A DNA stretch of 64,000 bases from Streptomyces sp. MMBL 11-1 (GCF_028622875.1 NZ_CP117709.1:7505001-7569000), one strand, 5' to 3'. Positions 17,231 through 26,744 are shown, counted from the first letter of the stretch. The notes: a model not told the origin generated them from the sequence alone. Made by a program: numbers and translations.

Positions 17231-17538
17231 CAGCGGACCTGCGTTCCCAACGCGCTGAAGAAGGCAACGATCCCATTCGCCCCTCCGAGCAAGAGGGCCG
17301 CTCCGGAGCTGACCAGCACGCCCTTCTTCCCGGATGCCTCCGCCTGGTGTCCACCACTGTGATGGCCCCAGGCCCAGACACCCGCGCTGACGGCGAGCGC
17401 GCCGACGATGGCCACGAGGCCGAAGAGGTTGATGGAGCCCATCACCTGCTTGAGGACGGACAGGCCGGGAAGCCCGCCCTCGTTCGGCTTGATGCCGGGG
17501 TCGTAGGCGAGCTGGATGACCTTGTCGGCCAAGTACAT
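17230..17538 (-). CDS. Small two-helix membrane protein (DUF6112-like)
   Basis: 102 residues; ATG at 17538 with GGAG six bases upstream. Two hydrophobic helices (INLFGLVAIVGALAVSAGVW and GVLVSSGAALLLGGANGIVA) flank a basic loop, a pilin-like (VirB2) or DUF6112-type layout common in Streptomyces conjugation clusters. It has no classical signal-peptide cleavage site that I can point to. Its position directly after the cell-wall hydrolase gene and before the VirB8-like gene supports a structural part of the channel. Confidence 0.65.
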   Translation of the reverse strand: MYLADKVIQLAYDPGIKPNEGGLPGLSVLKQVMGSINLFGLVAIVGALAVSAGVWAWGHHSGGHQAEASGKKGVLVSSGAALLLGGANGIVAFFSALGTQVR

Positions 17539-17629
17539 AGCGAACTCCAGTTCGATTGAGTGCACGCCGAAGCCCGAGAGGTGAAGCGGCGACGCGAGAG
17601 GAGGAGAAGAGGTGAGGGGAGAGGCAGGG

Positions 17630-18763
17630 TCAGACGACGCGGCGGGCCGCGAGGATCTGCGGCTTCCAGGAGGCGAGGGTGGTGATGCGCACGACGTCAC
17701 CGGTCTTCGGCGCGTGGACGATCAGCCCGTGGCCGATCGCCATGCCGACGTGTTCCGGCGTGGCGGCGGACCCCTCGGTGAACAGGAGGTCCCCCGCCCG
17801 TACGGAGGCGACCGCTACCGGCTTGCCTTCCTTGACCTGCGTGTAGGTCGTACGCGTGAGGGAAACCCCGGCGGCCTTGTAGGCGCCCTGCATCAAGGAC
17901 GAGCAGTCGCACCGGCCCATCGGGTCCTTCCCGTGCGAGCCGGCGCAGCTCCCACCCCACTGGTACGGGGTGTCGAGCTGGCCCAGAGCCCAGCGGATCG
18001 CTGTCTGGACCTTGGCCGGAGCGTCCGCCGGGATCTGGTACTCGTCGGGAACCGATCCGGGCGGGATGGTGCCGAAGTCGGTCCCGTCCGCACCGGTCGT
18101 ACAGCCCCCCGCAGCGGCCGGGATCCCTCCGGGGCCGGAGGGAGAGGGGGTGGCCGACGCGCCGTCGCCCCTCGCGAGCAGCGGCTCGATCGCGCGCTGC
18201 AGAGCGGTCGCCAGCGGCTCCCACTTCGCATACGCCTCGGGGAAACCGCTCAGCTGCACTTCCTGGGCGGCCTGGGTCACGGACAGGGACTCCCAGCCCG
18301 AGACCTCCTTGAGCCCCTCGTAGAACTTGGTACTCGCGTGGACCGGGTCGAGGACCTCAGTCGCCGAGCCCCAGCCCTGGGACGGGCGCTGCTGGAAAAG
18401 CCCCAACGAATCACGGTCGCCGTAGTTCAAGTTCCGCAGGCCGCTCTCCTGCAGAGCGGTTGCCAGGGCCACAACCTGCCCTCGGGGAGGGATGTTCATC
18501 GCGACGCCGGTGGCCTGGATGGTCTTGGCGTGGGGGATCTGCTCGGCGGGCGCGTCCAGGCCCGGCACGGACACAGAGTCCTTTTCTCCCCCGTCCAGAA
18601 TCGCCTTCACCTGCTTGGCGACGGCCGCACTGTCCACCGACTGCTCACCGCCGACGGGGCAGGTGGCCGCCGATGCGTTACTGGCCGCGTAGCCGAGGAG
18701 CGGGAGGGCCAGCATGGATCCGGCGGCGCAGAGACCGGCGACGGCTCCGAGGGCCTTCTTCAT
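17630..18763 (-). CDS. Secreted peptidoglycan hydrolase: lytic domain plus NlpC/P60
   Basis: 377 residues with a signal peptide (MKKALGAVAGLCAAGSMLAL..., likely cut after ASA near residue 32). Residues ~95-200 carry a lysozyme/transglycosylase-like segment (ATALQESGLRNL, DRDSLGLFQQRPSQGWG). Residues ~250-377 form an NlpC/P60 domain with the catalytic Cys in GRCDCSSLMQGAYK and the His in EHVGMAIGHG. It corresponds to the VirB1 role, opening the cell wall for the transfer apparatus. It is the first gene of the channel operon, so the promoter should lie in the gap above 18763. Confidence 0.85.
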   Translation of the reverse strand: MKKALGAVAGLCAAGSMLALPLLGYAASNASAATCPVGGEQSVDSAAVAKQVKAILDGGEKDSVSVPGLDAPAEQIPHAKTIQATGVAMNIPPRGQVVALATALQESGLRNLNYGDRDSLGLFQQRPSQGWGSATEVLDPVHASTKFYEGLKEVSGWESLSVTQAAQEVQLSGFPEAYAKWEPLATALQRAIEPLLARGDGASATPSPSGPGGIPAAAGGCTTGADGTDFGTIPPGSVPDEYQIPADAPAKVQTAIRWALGQLDTPYQWGGSCAGSHGKDPMGRCDCSSLMQGAYKAAGVSLTRTTYTQVKEGKPVAVASVRAGDLLFTEGSAATPEHVGMAIGHGLIVHAPKTGDVVRITTLASWKPQILAARRVV

Positions 18764-19342
18764 CGCGGCCGCCGGTCAGCAGCGGGGCAAGGCTCGTCGT
18801 ACGACGTGGGCGTGGAGGGGTGTGGGCGTATCAGGGCATGCTGCATCGCAGCGGCTCCTCGTGTTCGTAGGAGGCGCGGTGCTGACTTCTCGTGCAAAGC
18901 CGCCAGCACCGCGCCGATGTGCGTCCGCCTCCCAGGGTGGGCCCGGGTCAAGGAGTTGGTAGCTCCCGGATCCCGGTTTCCGGTCAAGCGCGGCAGCCGG
19001 CCGCGCTCGTAATCTCAGGCGGTACACCTGGCCTCCTGACGGCGGGTGGAACGAGGGAAACGTGCTGCCGCGGGGTGCTCGATAGGACGAGCAACACGGA
19101 TAAGCACAGGTCAGCAGGGGTGAAGTGAGGCTTCGTCCCGGTGACACGGCGAGACAGTAGACCGGGAATCCGGTCGCACCAAACGACTTCCGGACCCGGG
19201 GCCACGGAACGGCACACCTCGTTGGGTCCGGCCGGAGATCACGGCTAACCTCCGGCACAACCCCGCCCGAGAAGAACGCTGTTGAGCGCAGCGCAGCGCG
19301 GAGCGGTATCGGCCCTGCTATGCCCTGAAAGAGGCCCTCCAC
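18764..19342. other. Gene-free region between divergent blocks
   Basis: 579 bases between the hydrolase start (minus) and the methyltransferase start (plus). I see no convincing gene. It should hold the promoter of the conjugation operon. GGCGAGACAGT-AG-ACCGGGAA at 19148-19168 reappears nearly unchanged at 23640-23660, and CGGTCAAGCG occurs upstream of both (18981 and 23616), so the region may be a recombination boundary. Confidence 0.5.
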
Positions 19343-20089
19343 ATGAGCTACACGCTGCACCGAGGCGACGCCCTGACCGTGATGAAGACCCTCCCCGACG
19401 AGAGCGTCGATGCCGTCATCACCGACCCCCCGTACAACAGCGGTGGCCGAACCAGCTCCGAGCGCACCGGTCGTACGGCGCGAGCCAAGTACGTCACCAG
19501 CAACTCGGCACACGACCTCGCCACCTTCCCCGGCGAGAACCGCGATCAGCGCTCGTACCGATCGTGGCTGACCGAGCTGATGACCGAGGCATACCGGGCA
19601 TCGACCGAGCACGCGGTCGCCGTCGTCTTCTCGGACTGGCGCCAGGAGCCGACGACGTCCGACGCCCTGCAGATGGCGGGCTGGACCTGGAGCGGCACGA
19701 TCCCGTGGATCAAGCCCGCCAGCCGGCCGCGCAAGGGCGGATTCAAGCAGTCCGCCGAATTCATCACCTGGGGAGTCAAGGGCAGCCTGGCCAAGGGCCG
19801 GGACCTCTACCTGCCTGGCCACTTCATCGCGTCCCAGCCCCGCAAGGGCAGGGTGCACATCACCCAGAAGCCGGTCGAGGTCATGCAGCAGCTCGTACAG
19901 ATCTGCCCCGAGGGAGGCGTCGTCCTCGACCCGTTCACCGGCAGCGGCTCCACGGGCGTCGCGGCCCTGCGTGAAGGACGTCGCTTCGTAGGCGTCGAAC
20001 TGTCCTCGCACTACGCCGACGTGGCCGAACAGCGGCTCCGCGCCGAGCTGACGCAGGACGACGTCGCCCTGGCCGGACCGGAGGCATGA
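19343..20089 (+). CDS. Beta-class DNA (N4-cytosine/N6-adenine) methyltransferase
   Basis: 248 residues. The catalytic motif TDPPY (residues 27-31) precedes the S-adenosylmethionine-binding motif DPFTGSGSTGVAA near residue 195, the order of beta-class amino-methyltransferases. TQKPVEVMQQLV just before it is the usual conserved segment. No separate target-recognition domain is obvious, so the site is unknown. It stands alone on the plus strand, convergent with a nuclease gene 85 bases away. Whether they are a restriction-modification pair or the methylase is an orphan from a mobile element cannot be settled from sequence. Confidence 0.85.
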   Translation: MSYTLHRGDALTVMKTLPDESVDAVITDPPYNSGGRTSSERTGRTARAKYVTSNSAHDLATFPGENRDQRSYRSWLTELMTEAYRASTEHAVAVVFSDWRQEPTTSDALQMAGWTWSGTIPWIKPASRPRKGGFKQSAEFITWGVKGSLAKGRDLYLPGHFIASQPRKGRVHITQKPVEVMQQLVQICPEGGVVLDPFTGSGSTGVAALREGRRFVGVELSSHYADVAEQRLRAELTQDDVALAGPEA

Positions 20090-20130
20090 TCATGAGAGCA
20101 AAGAGAGCCCGAGGTTGGGCCACAGGCGCC

Positions 20131-20176
20131 GAAGGGCGGCTGGAGCATCGAATAGCCGATGCTCCAGCCGCCCTTC
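20131..20176. terminator. Bidirectional terminator, perfect 20-bp inverted repeat
   Basis: GAAGGGCGGCTGGAGCATCG and its exact reverse complement are separated by a 6-base loop. It lies between the convergent methyltransferase and nuclease genes and overlaps the nuclease stop codon. This is the strongest stem-loop in the window. Confidence 0.85.
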
Positions 20177-21110
20177 AGGCCGCCTCGAAAGCCTGTCGGA
20201 TCAACGGTGTCGCCTTTTCCAGGTCGGCCGCCGAGACGAGGCGCACCTCCAGGTCTCCTGTTCCGAGGTGCCCGATGCCGCGCATGTCCCGGGTGAAGCC
20301 CTCCTCCAGCACGACCGAGTCCGGGTCGAGTCTGAGGTACACCAGGATTGCCTCGTGCATCGGACGAAAAAGCACCGACGCCACGTTCACCAGCCGCCGG
20401 TAGGCGATGTAATGCCGCAGCGCTGCCACCTCGACCTCGCCCCACGCCGTTAGAGCGTCGTCCAGTTCCGAGTACAGGTCCCGCAGGCACGTCGGGACGA
20501 GGCCGCCGCTTCCCGGCGCAGGACCCACCGGCACCACGGGCGCGCTGACCACTGCGGCCTCCCGCTCCCGGTGCCGCCGGGACGCAGCGAGGCTCGGGGA
20601 GCCGGGTGAGGAATCGACGAGCAGCAGGCTTAGCAGGCCGCCCTCGAAGACGCGATAGCGCACCAGGTCGATCCGCTCGGGCAGCCGCTGCACGGCCACG
20701 CGGTCGTGGTGGGAGAAGCCGGCAGCGATGCAGATCATTCGCGGCCGACGCCAGTCGACGGACTCGGCCGCCTCCGCGCCCAACACCTTCCGGACGAGCG
20801 CCTCGAACTCGTGGTGCGCCGAGTCCAGCCAGGACAGGTAAGACACGGCCTGCGACAGCACCCCGCTGTCGGAACCCTTCTTGAACTCGATCACCACCGG
20901 GCTGCCGTTCTCGTCCAGCCCCAGGGTGTCGATCCGCCCCCGGTGCCACGGACCGGTCGGGTACTCCGACGCCAGGAACCGGATGCCGAGCATCTCCTCC
21001 AGGCCGGCCTCGACCCGCCGCTGCAGCTCCACCTCCAGTGCCACCGTCGAACCAGACAACTCGACGTCACGCCCATCGGCGTCTAGCCGGAACAGCATCA
21101 GCTCGGCCAC
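20175..21110 (-). CDS. PD-(D/E)XK nuclease-like protein with DUF5655-type C-terminus
   Basis: 311 residues from GTG 21110 (GGGGAGGG upstream). The N-terminal half has a restriction-nuclease-like core: RIDTLGLDE with Asp61, then VVIEFKKG with Glu75 and Lys77, the D...ExK pattern of NucS/DUF91-like nucleases. The C-terminal ~110 residues (LYSELDDALTAWGEVEVA onward) resemble DUF5655, often attached to such nucleases. The substrate is unknown. The convergent methyltransferase next door suggests a defence or modification function, but orientation argues against a classical operon. Its stop codon lies inside the terminator stem. Confidence 0.75.
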   Translation of the reverse strand: MAELMLFRLDADGRDVELSGSTVALEVELQRRVEAGLEEMLGIRFLASEYPTGPWHRGRIDTLGLDENGSPVVIEFKKGSDSGVLSQAVSYLSWLDSAHHEFEALVRKVLGAEAAESVDWRRPRMICIAAGFSHHDRVAVQRLPERIDLVRYRVFEGGLLSLLLVDSSPGSPSLAASRRHREREAAVVSAPVVPVGPAPGSGGLVPTCLRDLYSELDDALTAWGEVEVAALRHYIAYRRLVNVASVLFRPMHEAILVYLRLDPDSVVLEEGFTRDMRGIGHLGTGDLEVRLVSAADLEKATPLIRQAFEAA

Positions 21111-21346
21111 CAGCACCCCTCCCCTGATCACTATAGGAGTAGCAATCAAAACCACCTGGCGGGTATTCCGGTGCTGGCCGAGAGCCTGTATCCCCAAGTG
21201 CACCTGGTAGCGCTCACCCACTCCGACGAGCAGAATGCGGCTGCTACTCGGCAGATCTACGGGCCTCGGGGCATATTCTGTCGACCACATCCCGGACGGC
21301 ACGGGACAGGCGGTCGTGGGTGCGGACTGTGGGTCCGGGGGCGATC

Positions 21347-23443
21347 TCAGCTGCGCCCCTTGTCGGCCCATACCGCGACCACCGACGGACGTGGGATGGA
21401 TCCCGGTCCGTCGGGCCAGATCGAGGCGGGCTTCTCCGCCGTGGCGCCGTCGGCTTCGCCGGGGTGCTGGGCGGCGACGAGGATGCGGTCTTCGGTGATG
21501 ATCGGTCCGCAGGTCTCCGCGGCTTTGGGGACGGTGAGGAACTGTTTGACGTAGCCGCGGTGCAGGCCCTTGACGGGGACGACGAATAGGCCGTCGTTGG
21601 AGCCGAGTGCGTTGCCGTCGGTGGCGAGCCACAAGTTGCCGTGCTCGTCGAAGGCGATGTTGTCCGGGCAGGAGATCGGGCTGACGTCGGACTTGTCGTA
21701 GCCGGCGAAGTACGTCGACGGGTCTGCCGGGTCGCCGCAGACCAGCATGAGCTGCCAGCGGAACGATGTCGCCCCGGCGTCGGAATGGCGTTCGTCCAGT
21801 TCCAGGATGTGTCCGTGCTTGTTCCCGGTGCGGGGGTTGGCCTCGTTGGGGCTGGCCTTGCCCGCCTTGCCTCGGTCGGAGTTGTTGGTGAGTGCGACGT
21901 AGAGTCGGCCCGTACGCGGGTGCGGCTCCACGTCTTCGGGGCGGTCCATCTTGGTGGCGCCCGCCTTGTCGGCGGCAAGGCGGGTGAAAACGTAGACCTC
22001 TTCCGCTGTCATGCCGGGAACGAAGGAACGGCTGCCCGTGGCGAGAGCGATCCACGCTCCGCCGCCGTCGAAGGCTCCGTCCTCGGGAAGCTTGCCCGTG
22101 CCGTCGATCTCGGCCGCCGGAGAGTCCCCACTGAACTTGGCGACGTACAACGTCCCCTCGTCGAGGAGCCGCATGTTGTGCTCACGCGCCGAGCGGCTGG
22201 TGCCTTTCTTGACCCGCTCCGTGGAGACGAACTTGTAGAGGTAGTCGAAGCGCTCGTCGTCACCCATATAGAGGGCGACCCGGCCGTCGCTGGTCAGGCG
22301 GGGCTCGGCGGCCTCGTGCTTGAACCGGCCAAGGGCCGTGCGCTTGCGCGGGACGGAATCAGGGTCGTACGGATCGATCTCGACGATCCAGCCGTGCCGG
22401 TTGGCCTCGTTCGGTTCCTTTCCGAGGTCGAAGCGGTCGTCGAAGCGTTCCCACTTGCGCTGGCTGGCCCCGGTCGGCAGGCCGTAGCGGGCCAGGCGCT
22501 GCTTGGCGGTCGGGTCGGTGACGGAGGCGGCGTTGGCGAAGTACTGGTTGAAGTTCTCCTCGCCGGACAGGACGGTGCCCCACGGTGTGACGCCGCCGCC
22601 GCAGTTGTTCAGCGTGCCGAGGACGGTGCGGCCGGTGGGGTCGGCGCTGGTCTTGAGGAGGTTGCTGCCGGCCGCCGGGCCGGTGAGCTCGAACGGAGTG
22701 GTGGCGGTGATGCGGCGGTTGAGGCTGTCGCCGGGGATCGGCCACAGTCGGCCGGAGCGTCGATCGGTGCGGACGCTGAGGACGGTCAGCCCGTGGGCGG
22801 CCCAAGCGATCTCGACCTGCTCGCGGGTCGGGTTGGCGGGGTCGTAGCCGAAGAACATGATCTCTTCGTTGGTGTACTCGTGGTTGACCACGAGCAGCTG
22901 GTCGCCGTGGCAGTGCCCCGGGAGGTCGAGCAGTGCCATGTAGTCGCAGTTGTAGCCGAACTGGCGAGACTGGGCCGCGACGCTCTGACGGCGGGCGTCG
23001 AAGCGGGGCGCACCCCGCAGTACGGGGTCGCCCCAGCGGATGACGACCTGCTGTGCGTAGCCGGCGGGGACGGTCACGGCGTCGGCGGTGTTCGGCGGAA
23101 CTGCCTCGAAGCGCAGACCGCGAGGCAGGCGGCCCGCACCTCGGTCCGGACCGAGGTGGGTGGAGGGAGCGGCGGCCGCGCTGGACGCCGCCGCGGGTGT
23201 GGCGACCGCTGCCCCGGCGGCTGCGGCGAGGGCGAGGACCGCGCCGCTCTTGAGCGCTCCGCGGCGGGACACCTGGTGGACGATGTCGCCGAAGTAGGTG
23301 TTGAGCGAGCGGTTCGGAGCGTCGTGGGAGCAGGCGTCGCCGCACCGGTAGCGACAGGTAAGAGCCGAGCGCGCTGTGTTGTGGCTGGGCAGCAAAGGCA
23401 GGTCCGCTGAGCGGTCTGTGCGGCTGTCGGGCTGTTCGAGCAC
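21347..23443 (-). CDS. phoX: PhoX-type secreted alkaline phosphatase (DUF839)
   Basis: 698 residues. I chose GTG 23443 because a perfect GGAGG lies five bases upstream. An N-terminal segment (TCRYRCGDACSH...YFGDIV) precedes a twin-arginine export signal SRRGALKSG and an Ala-rich hydrophobic stretch. The body has the conserved PhoX features GWIVEIDP, KHEAAEP, YMGDDERFDYLYKFVS, RPEDVEPHP and SCPDNIAFDEHGNLW. PhoX enzymes are Ca/Fe-dependent phosphomonoesterases that free phosphate from organic esters outside the cell. It is divergent from pstSCAB and shares the 400-base promoter region with PHO-box-like repeats, so phosphate-starvation control by PhoP is likely. Confidence 0.9.
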   Translation of the reverse strand: MLEQPDSRTDRSADLPLLPSHNTARSALTCRYRCGDACSHDAPNRSLNTYFGDIVHQVSRRGALKSGAVLALAAAAGAAVATPAAASSAAAAPSTHLGPDRGAGRLPRGLRFEAVPPNTADAVTVPAGYAQQVVIRWGDPVLRGAPRFDARRQSVAAQSRQFGYNCDYMALLDLPGHCHGDQLLVVNHEYTNEEIMFFGYDPANPTREQVEIAWAAHGLTVLSVRTDRRSGRLWPIPGDSLNRRITATTPFELTGPAAGSNLLKTSADPTGRTVLGTLNNCGGGVTPWGTVLSGEENFNQYFANAASVTDPTAKQRLARYGLPTGASQRKWERFDDRFDLGKEPNEANRHGWIVEIDPYDPDSVPRKRTALGRFKHEAAEPRLTSDGRVALYMGDDERFDYLYKFVSTERVKKGTSRSAREHNMRLLDEGTLYVAKFSGDSPAAEIDGTGKLPEDGAFDGGGAWIALATGSRSFVPGMTAEEVYVFTRLAADKAGATKMDRPEDVEPHPRTGRLYVALTNNSDRGKAGKASPNEANPRTGNKHGHILELDERHSDAGATSFRWQLMLVCGDPADPSTYFAGYDKSDVSPISCPDNIAFDEHGNLWLATDGNALGSNDGLFVVPVKGLHRGYVKQFLTVPKAAETCGPIITEDRILVAAQHPGEADGATAEKPASIWPDGPGSIPRPSVVAVWADKGRS

Positions 23444-23711
23444 GAGGTCCTCCACGCGATGGGATACGGAAGGCGGCCTCATATAGGCGGCCATCGATCA
23501 ATGACGCTAGGCGCAGCGCGGGCACCGAGGGGCGTCCGGAAGGTGAACGGGAGCCCAACTCTGCAGGGAAGGCGGAGCCGGAGGGGCCCTTGCGCCACGC
23601 CCGTGGCGCGCGTTTCGGTCAAGCGGCCGGGGCGACGAAGGCGAGACAGTGACCGGGAAATGGGCCCCGCACGTAAACATCATCATCCGTCTATAGAGAT
23701 GACTAGCTATC

Positions 23712-23755
23712 GTTCATACCCGATGGGCCCCTCGTACACCCCGTGTTCATATAGC
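23712..23755 (+). promoter_or_regulatory. Four tandem 11-bp PHO-box-like repeats
   Basis: GTTCATACCCG, ATGGGCCCCTC, GTACACCCCGT and GTTCATATAGC follow one another at exact 11-bp spacing. Streptomyces PhoP binds direct repeats of this length with a GTTCACC-like core; units 1, 3 and 4 fit best. The array lies 89-132 bases upstream of the pstS start. A single GTTCACC on the minus strand (23542-23548) faces phoX. Confidence 0.7.
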
Positions 23756-23843
23756 CAGACTTCGATGAAGGAGTCCGAACGGGGTGCGCTGCGCACCTGA
23801 TGCAGACAGCCGGGTGTACCGGCAGACACGAGGGTCGAGAGTC

Positions 23844-24818
23844 GTGAACATTTCCACTTCGTTGCGCCGGGCCAAGGCTCCTTTGGCTCTGACGGCTGCT
23901 GTGATGCTGGCCGCGAGTGCGTGCGGCGGCGCCGATGCCGGCTCCGGTGGTGAGGGTGGCGACAAGCTGTCCGGGACCGTCAAGGTGGACGGGTCGAGCA
24001 CGGTGGCCCCGCTGTCCACCGTGGCCGCCCAGCTCTTCCAGCAGGCGAACCCGGGCGTGAAGGTCACGGTCGGCACCTCCGGCACCGGCGGCGGCTTCGA
24101 GAAGTTCTGCGCCGGCGAGACCGACATCTCCAACGCCTCCCGGGAGATCAAGGACGAGGAGAAGGCGCTCTGCGAGAAGAAGGGCGTGAAGTTCGAGGAG
24201 TTCTCGGTCGCCAACGACGGCCTGTCGGTCGTGGTGAGCAAGGACAACGACTTCGTCGAGTGCCTGACTGTCGAGCAGCTCAAGAAGATCTGGGAGCCCG
24301 GCTCCAAGGTGAACAACTGGAACCAGGTCGACCCGAAGTTCCCGAACCAGAAGATGGAGCTGTTCGGCGCGGGCACCGACTCGGGCACCTTCGACTACTT
24401 CACCGACGCCATCAACGGTGAGGAGGGCGCCTCGCGCACCGACTACAACCCGAGCGAGGACGACAACGTCACCGTCCGCGGCGTGTCCGGCTCCAAGGGC
24501 GGCATCGGCTACTTCGGCCTGTCCTACTTCGAGGAGAACAAGGACAAGCTGAAGGCCCTCAAGATCGACGGCGGCAAGGGCTGCGTCGCCCCCGGCATCG
24601 AGACGGTACAGAACGGCACCTACACGCCGCTCGGACGGCAGCTGTTCATCTACCCGAAGGCGTCCTCCCTGGAGAAGCCCGAGGCCGAGGCGTTCGTCGA
24701 GTACTACGTCGAGAACAGTGCCGAGATCGCCGAGAAGGCGCAGTTCGTGCCGCTCAACGCCGAGCAGCAGAAGGAGCTGGAGAAGGACCTCGCGACTCTG
24801 CGGGAGCAGCACTCCTGA
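23844..24818 (+). CDS. pstS: Phosphate ABC transporter substrate-binding lipoprotein
   Basis: 324 residues from GTG 23844. A lipoprotein signal ends in LAASAC (Cys near residue 27), anchoring the protein outside the membrane. The phosphate-binding fold is clear: VDGSSTVAPLS, GTSGTGGGFEKFC, FGAGTDSGTFDYF and SGSKGGIGYFG carry the phosphate-contacting Ser/Thr/Gly loops. First gene of a pstSCAB operon under the PHO-box array. It groups with arsenic genes rather than with the housekeeping pst locus expected elsewhere in a Streptomyces genome. Confidence 0.93.
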   Translation: MNISTSLRRAKAPLALTAAVMLAASACGGADAGSGGEGGDKLSGTVKVDGSSTVAPLSTVAAQLFQQANPGVKVTVGTSGTGGGFEKFCAGETDISNASREIKDEEKALCEKKGVKFEEFSVANDGLSVVVSKDNDFVECLTVEQLKKIWEPGSKVNNWNQVDPKFPNQKMELFGAGTDSGTFDYFTDAINGEEGASRTDYNPSEDDNVTVRGVSGSKGGIGYFGLSYFEENKDKLKALKIDGGKGCVAPGIETVQNGTYTPLGRQLFIYPKASSLEKPEAEAFVEYYVENSAEIAEKAQFVPLNAEQQKELEKDLATLREQHS

Positions 24819-25768
24819 TGAGTTCCACCCTCTCTTCACGGCGGGCCGCTTCAGGAAGCCCCGGCTTCCTGAAGCGGTCCCAGCCGCGCTACGGCGAGAA
24901 GGTCATCAAGGTCCTCCTGGTGGCCGCCTCCATGGTCTCGGTGCTGACCACGATCGGCATCGTCATCGCCCTGATCCCCCCGGCCGGCGAGTTCTTCTCC
25001 AAGGTCGACTTCGGTGAGTTCCTCACCGGAACGAACTGGGCGCCCCTGTTCAAGCCCGCCTCCTTCGGCGTTCTGCCGCTGGTCGGCGGCACCCTGATGG
25101 TCACGTTTATCGCTCTGCTGGTGGCTGTTCCGCTGGGCCTGGGTGCGGCGGTGTACCTGAGCGAGTACGCGAACAAGCGCGTGCGGAAGATCTTCAAGCC
25201 GCTGCTTGAGGTTCTCGCGGGTATCCCCACGGTCGTGTACGGCTTCTTTGCGCTGAAGGCCATCACCCCGGTCCTGCAGAGCATCTGGCCCGCCGGTGAC
25301 GGGCCGCAGATCTTCAACGCGCTCGCCGCGGGCTTCGTCATGGGCATCATGATCATCCCGACGATCGCGTCGCTCGCCGAGGACTCGATGAGCGCGGTGC
25401 CCCGTGCGCTGCGCGACGGCGCGTTCGCCCTCGGCTCCTCCCGCATGCAGGTCTCCACCCGCGTGGTGTTCCCCGCCGCGCTGTCCGGCATCGTCGCCGC
25501 CGTCGTCCTCGGTATCTCCCGGGCGCTGGGCGAGACGATGATCGTGGCCATCGCGGCAGGCGGACAGCCGAACCTGTCCTTCAACCCGCTCGAAGGCATG
25601 CAGACGATGACCGCGTTCATCGCCGCAGCCGGCATCGGCGACCTGCCCACCGGCTCGACCGGCTACCAGACCATCTTCGCCGTGGGTGCCCTGCTGTTCG
25701 TGATGACGCTGGTGATGAACCTGCTGAGCATCCGTCTGGTGCGCAAGTACCGCGAGGTGTACGAATGA
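24818..25768 (+). CDS. pstC: Phosphate ABC transporter permease PstC
   Basis: 316 residues, six membrane segments. The EAA-type loop reads [28 protein letters not shown] followed by [11 protein letters not shown], the signature of PstC. The ATG overlaps the pstS stop (TGATG), so expression is coupled. Together with PstA it forms the phosphate channel energised by PstB. Confidence 0.93.
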   Translation: MSSTLSSRRAASGSPGFLKRSQPRYGEKVIKVLLVAASMVSVLTTIGIVIALIPPAGEFFSKVDFGEFLTGTNWAPLFKPASFGVLPLVGGTLMVTFIALLVAVPLGLGAAVYLSEYANKRVRKIFKPLLEVLAGIPTVVYGFFALKAITPVLQSIWPAGDGPQIFNALAAGFVMGIMIIPTIASLAEDSMSAVPRALRDGAFALGSSRMQVSTRVVFPAALSGIVAAVVLGISRALGETMIVAIAAGGQPNLSFNPLEGMQTMTAFIAAAGIGDLPTGSTGYQTIFAVGALLFVMTLVMNLLSIRLVRKYREVYE

Positions 25769-26673
25769 GTTCCAAAGTCATCGACCGCGATGCAGCCCTC
25801 CACGACGACGCTCCCCGGCTCAAGGGCAAGGGGACACCCCTACGCGAGCGGTTCTTCCACCTGAGCCTGTTGCTCTCGCTCGCCGTCGCCGTCGTCTTCC
25901 TCGCCTCGCTGCTCGCCTACGTGCTCAGCGAGGGCTGGTCACGGCTGGACCCGCGGCTGTGGATGAACTTCCCCGACTACATCGACCCGACGCAGGGCGG
26001 AGCCCAGTCGGCGATCATGGGCACGGTCTGGGTCATCGGCTTCACCGCCGTCTACTGCCTCCCGACCGGCATCCTCACCGCCATCTACCTGGAGGAGTAC
26101 GCCGACCCGGACAAGTGGTGGAACCGCGCGATCGAGATCAACATCCAGAACCTGGCCGCCGTACCCTCGATCGTCTACGGCATCCTCGGCCTCGGCATCA
26201 TCTCCCGCGGCCTCGGTTTCGGACAGACCGTGCTGACCGCGTCCCTGACTCTGTCCCTGCTGGTCCTGCCGGTGGTGATCATCTCCTCCCGGGAGGCGAT
26301 CCGCGCGGTCCCGCAGTCCATCCGCCAGGCGTCGCTTGCCCTGGGGGCCACGCAGTGGCAGACCATCTGGCGCCAGGTCCTGCCCGCGGCCGTCCCCGGC
26401 ATGGCCACCGGGTCGATCCTGGCTCTGTCCCGCGCCATCGGCGAGGCGGCCCCGCTCTTGCTGCTCGGCGGTCTGACGTTCATCACGTTCAACCCAAGTG
26501 GCGTGCAGAGCCAGTTCACCGTCCTGCCGATCCAGATCTTCAACTGGATCAGCCAGTCCCGTTCGGAGTTCGTGTCGCTCGCCTCCGCCGCCATCGTGAT
26601 CCTGCTGGCGATCCTGCTGGCGATGAACTCCGTGGCGATCTGGCTCCGCAACCGCTACTCCCGCACCTGGTGA
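25765..26673 (+). CDS. pstA: Phosphate ABC transporter permease PstA
   Basis: 302 residues, six membrane segments. Conserved features include [13 protein letters not shown], the segment [18 protein letters not shown] and the ATPase-contact loop [20 protein letters not shown] followed by [15 protein letters not shown]. Its ATG overlaps the pstC stop (ATGA). It pairs with PstC in the inner membrane. Confidence 0.93.
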   Translation: MSSKVIDRDAALHDDAPRLKGKGTPLRERFFHLSLLLSLAVAVVFLASLLAYVLSEGWSRLDPRLWMNFPDYIDPTQGGAQSAIMGTVWVIGFTAVYCLPTGILTAIYLEEYADPDKWWNRAIEINIQNLAAVPSIVYGILGLGIISRGLGFGQTVLTASLTLSLLVLPVVIISSREAIRAVPQSIRQASLALGATQWQTIWRQVLPAAVPGMATGSILALSRAIGEAAPLLLLGGLTFITFNPSGVQSQFTVLPIQIFNWISQSRSEFVSLASAAIVILLAILLAMNSVAIWLRNRYSRTW

Positions 26674-26744
26674 CCGCCATGACCTCCACACCCTCCGCGA
26701 CCCGACACCTCGACCCCGCCGCCGACTCTCCGCAGGAGACCGCC

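Noticed and set aside
18760..18987. 75-residue minus-strand frame upstream of the hydrolase
   Set aside because: No ribosome site and composition unlike a real protein.
18776..20011. Long open frame on the minus strand across the methyltransferase
   Set aside because: It is antisense to a clear methyltransferase and has no recognisable domain; typical of high-GC DNA.
21641..23410. 589-codon plus-strand frame opposite phoX
   Set aside because: Pure antisense shadow of PhoX, which has all family motifs.
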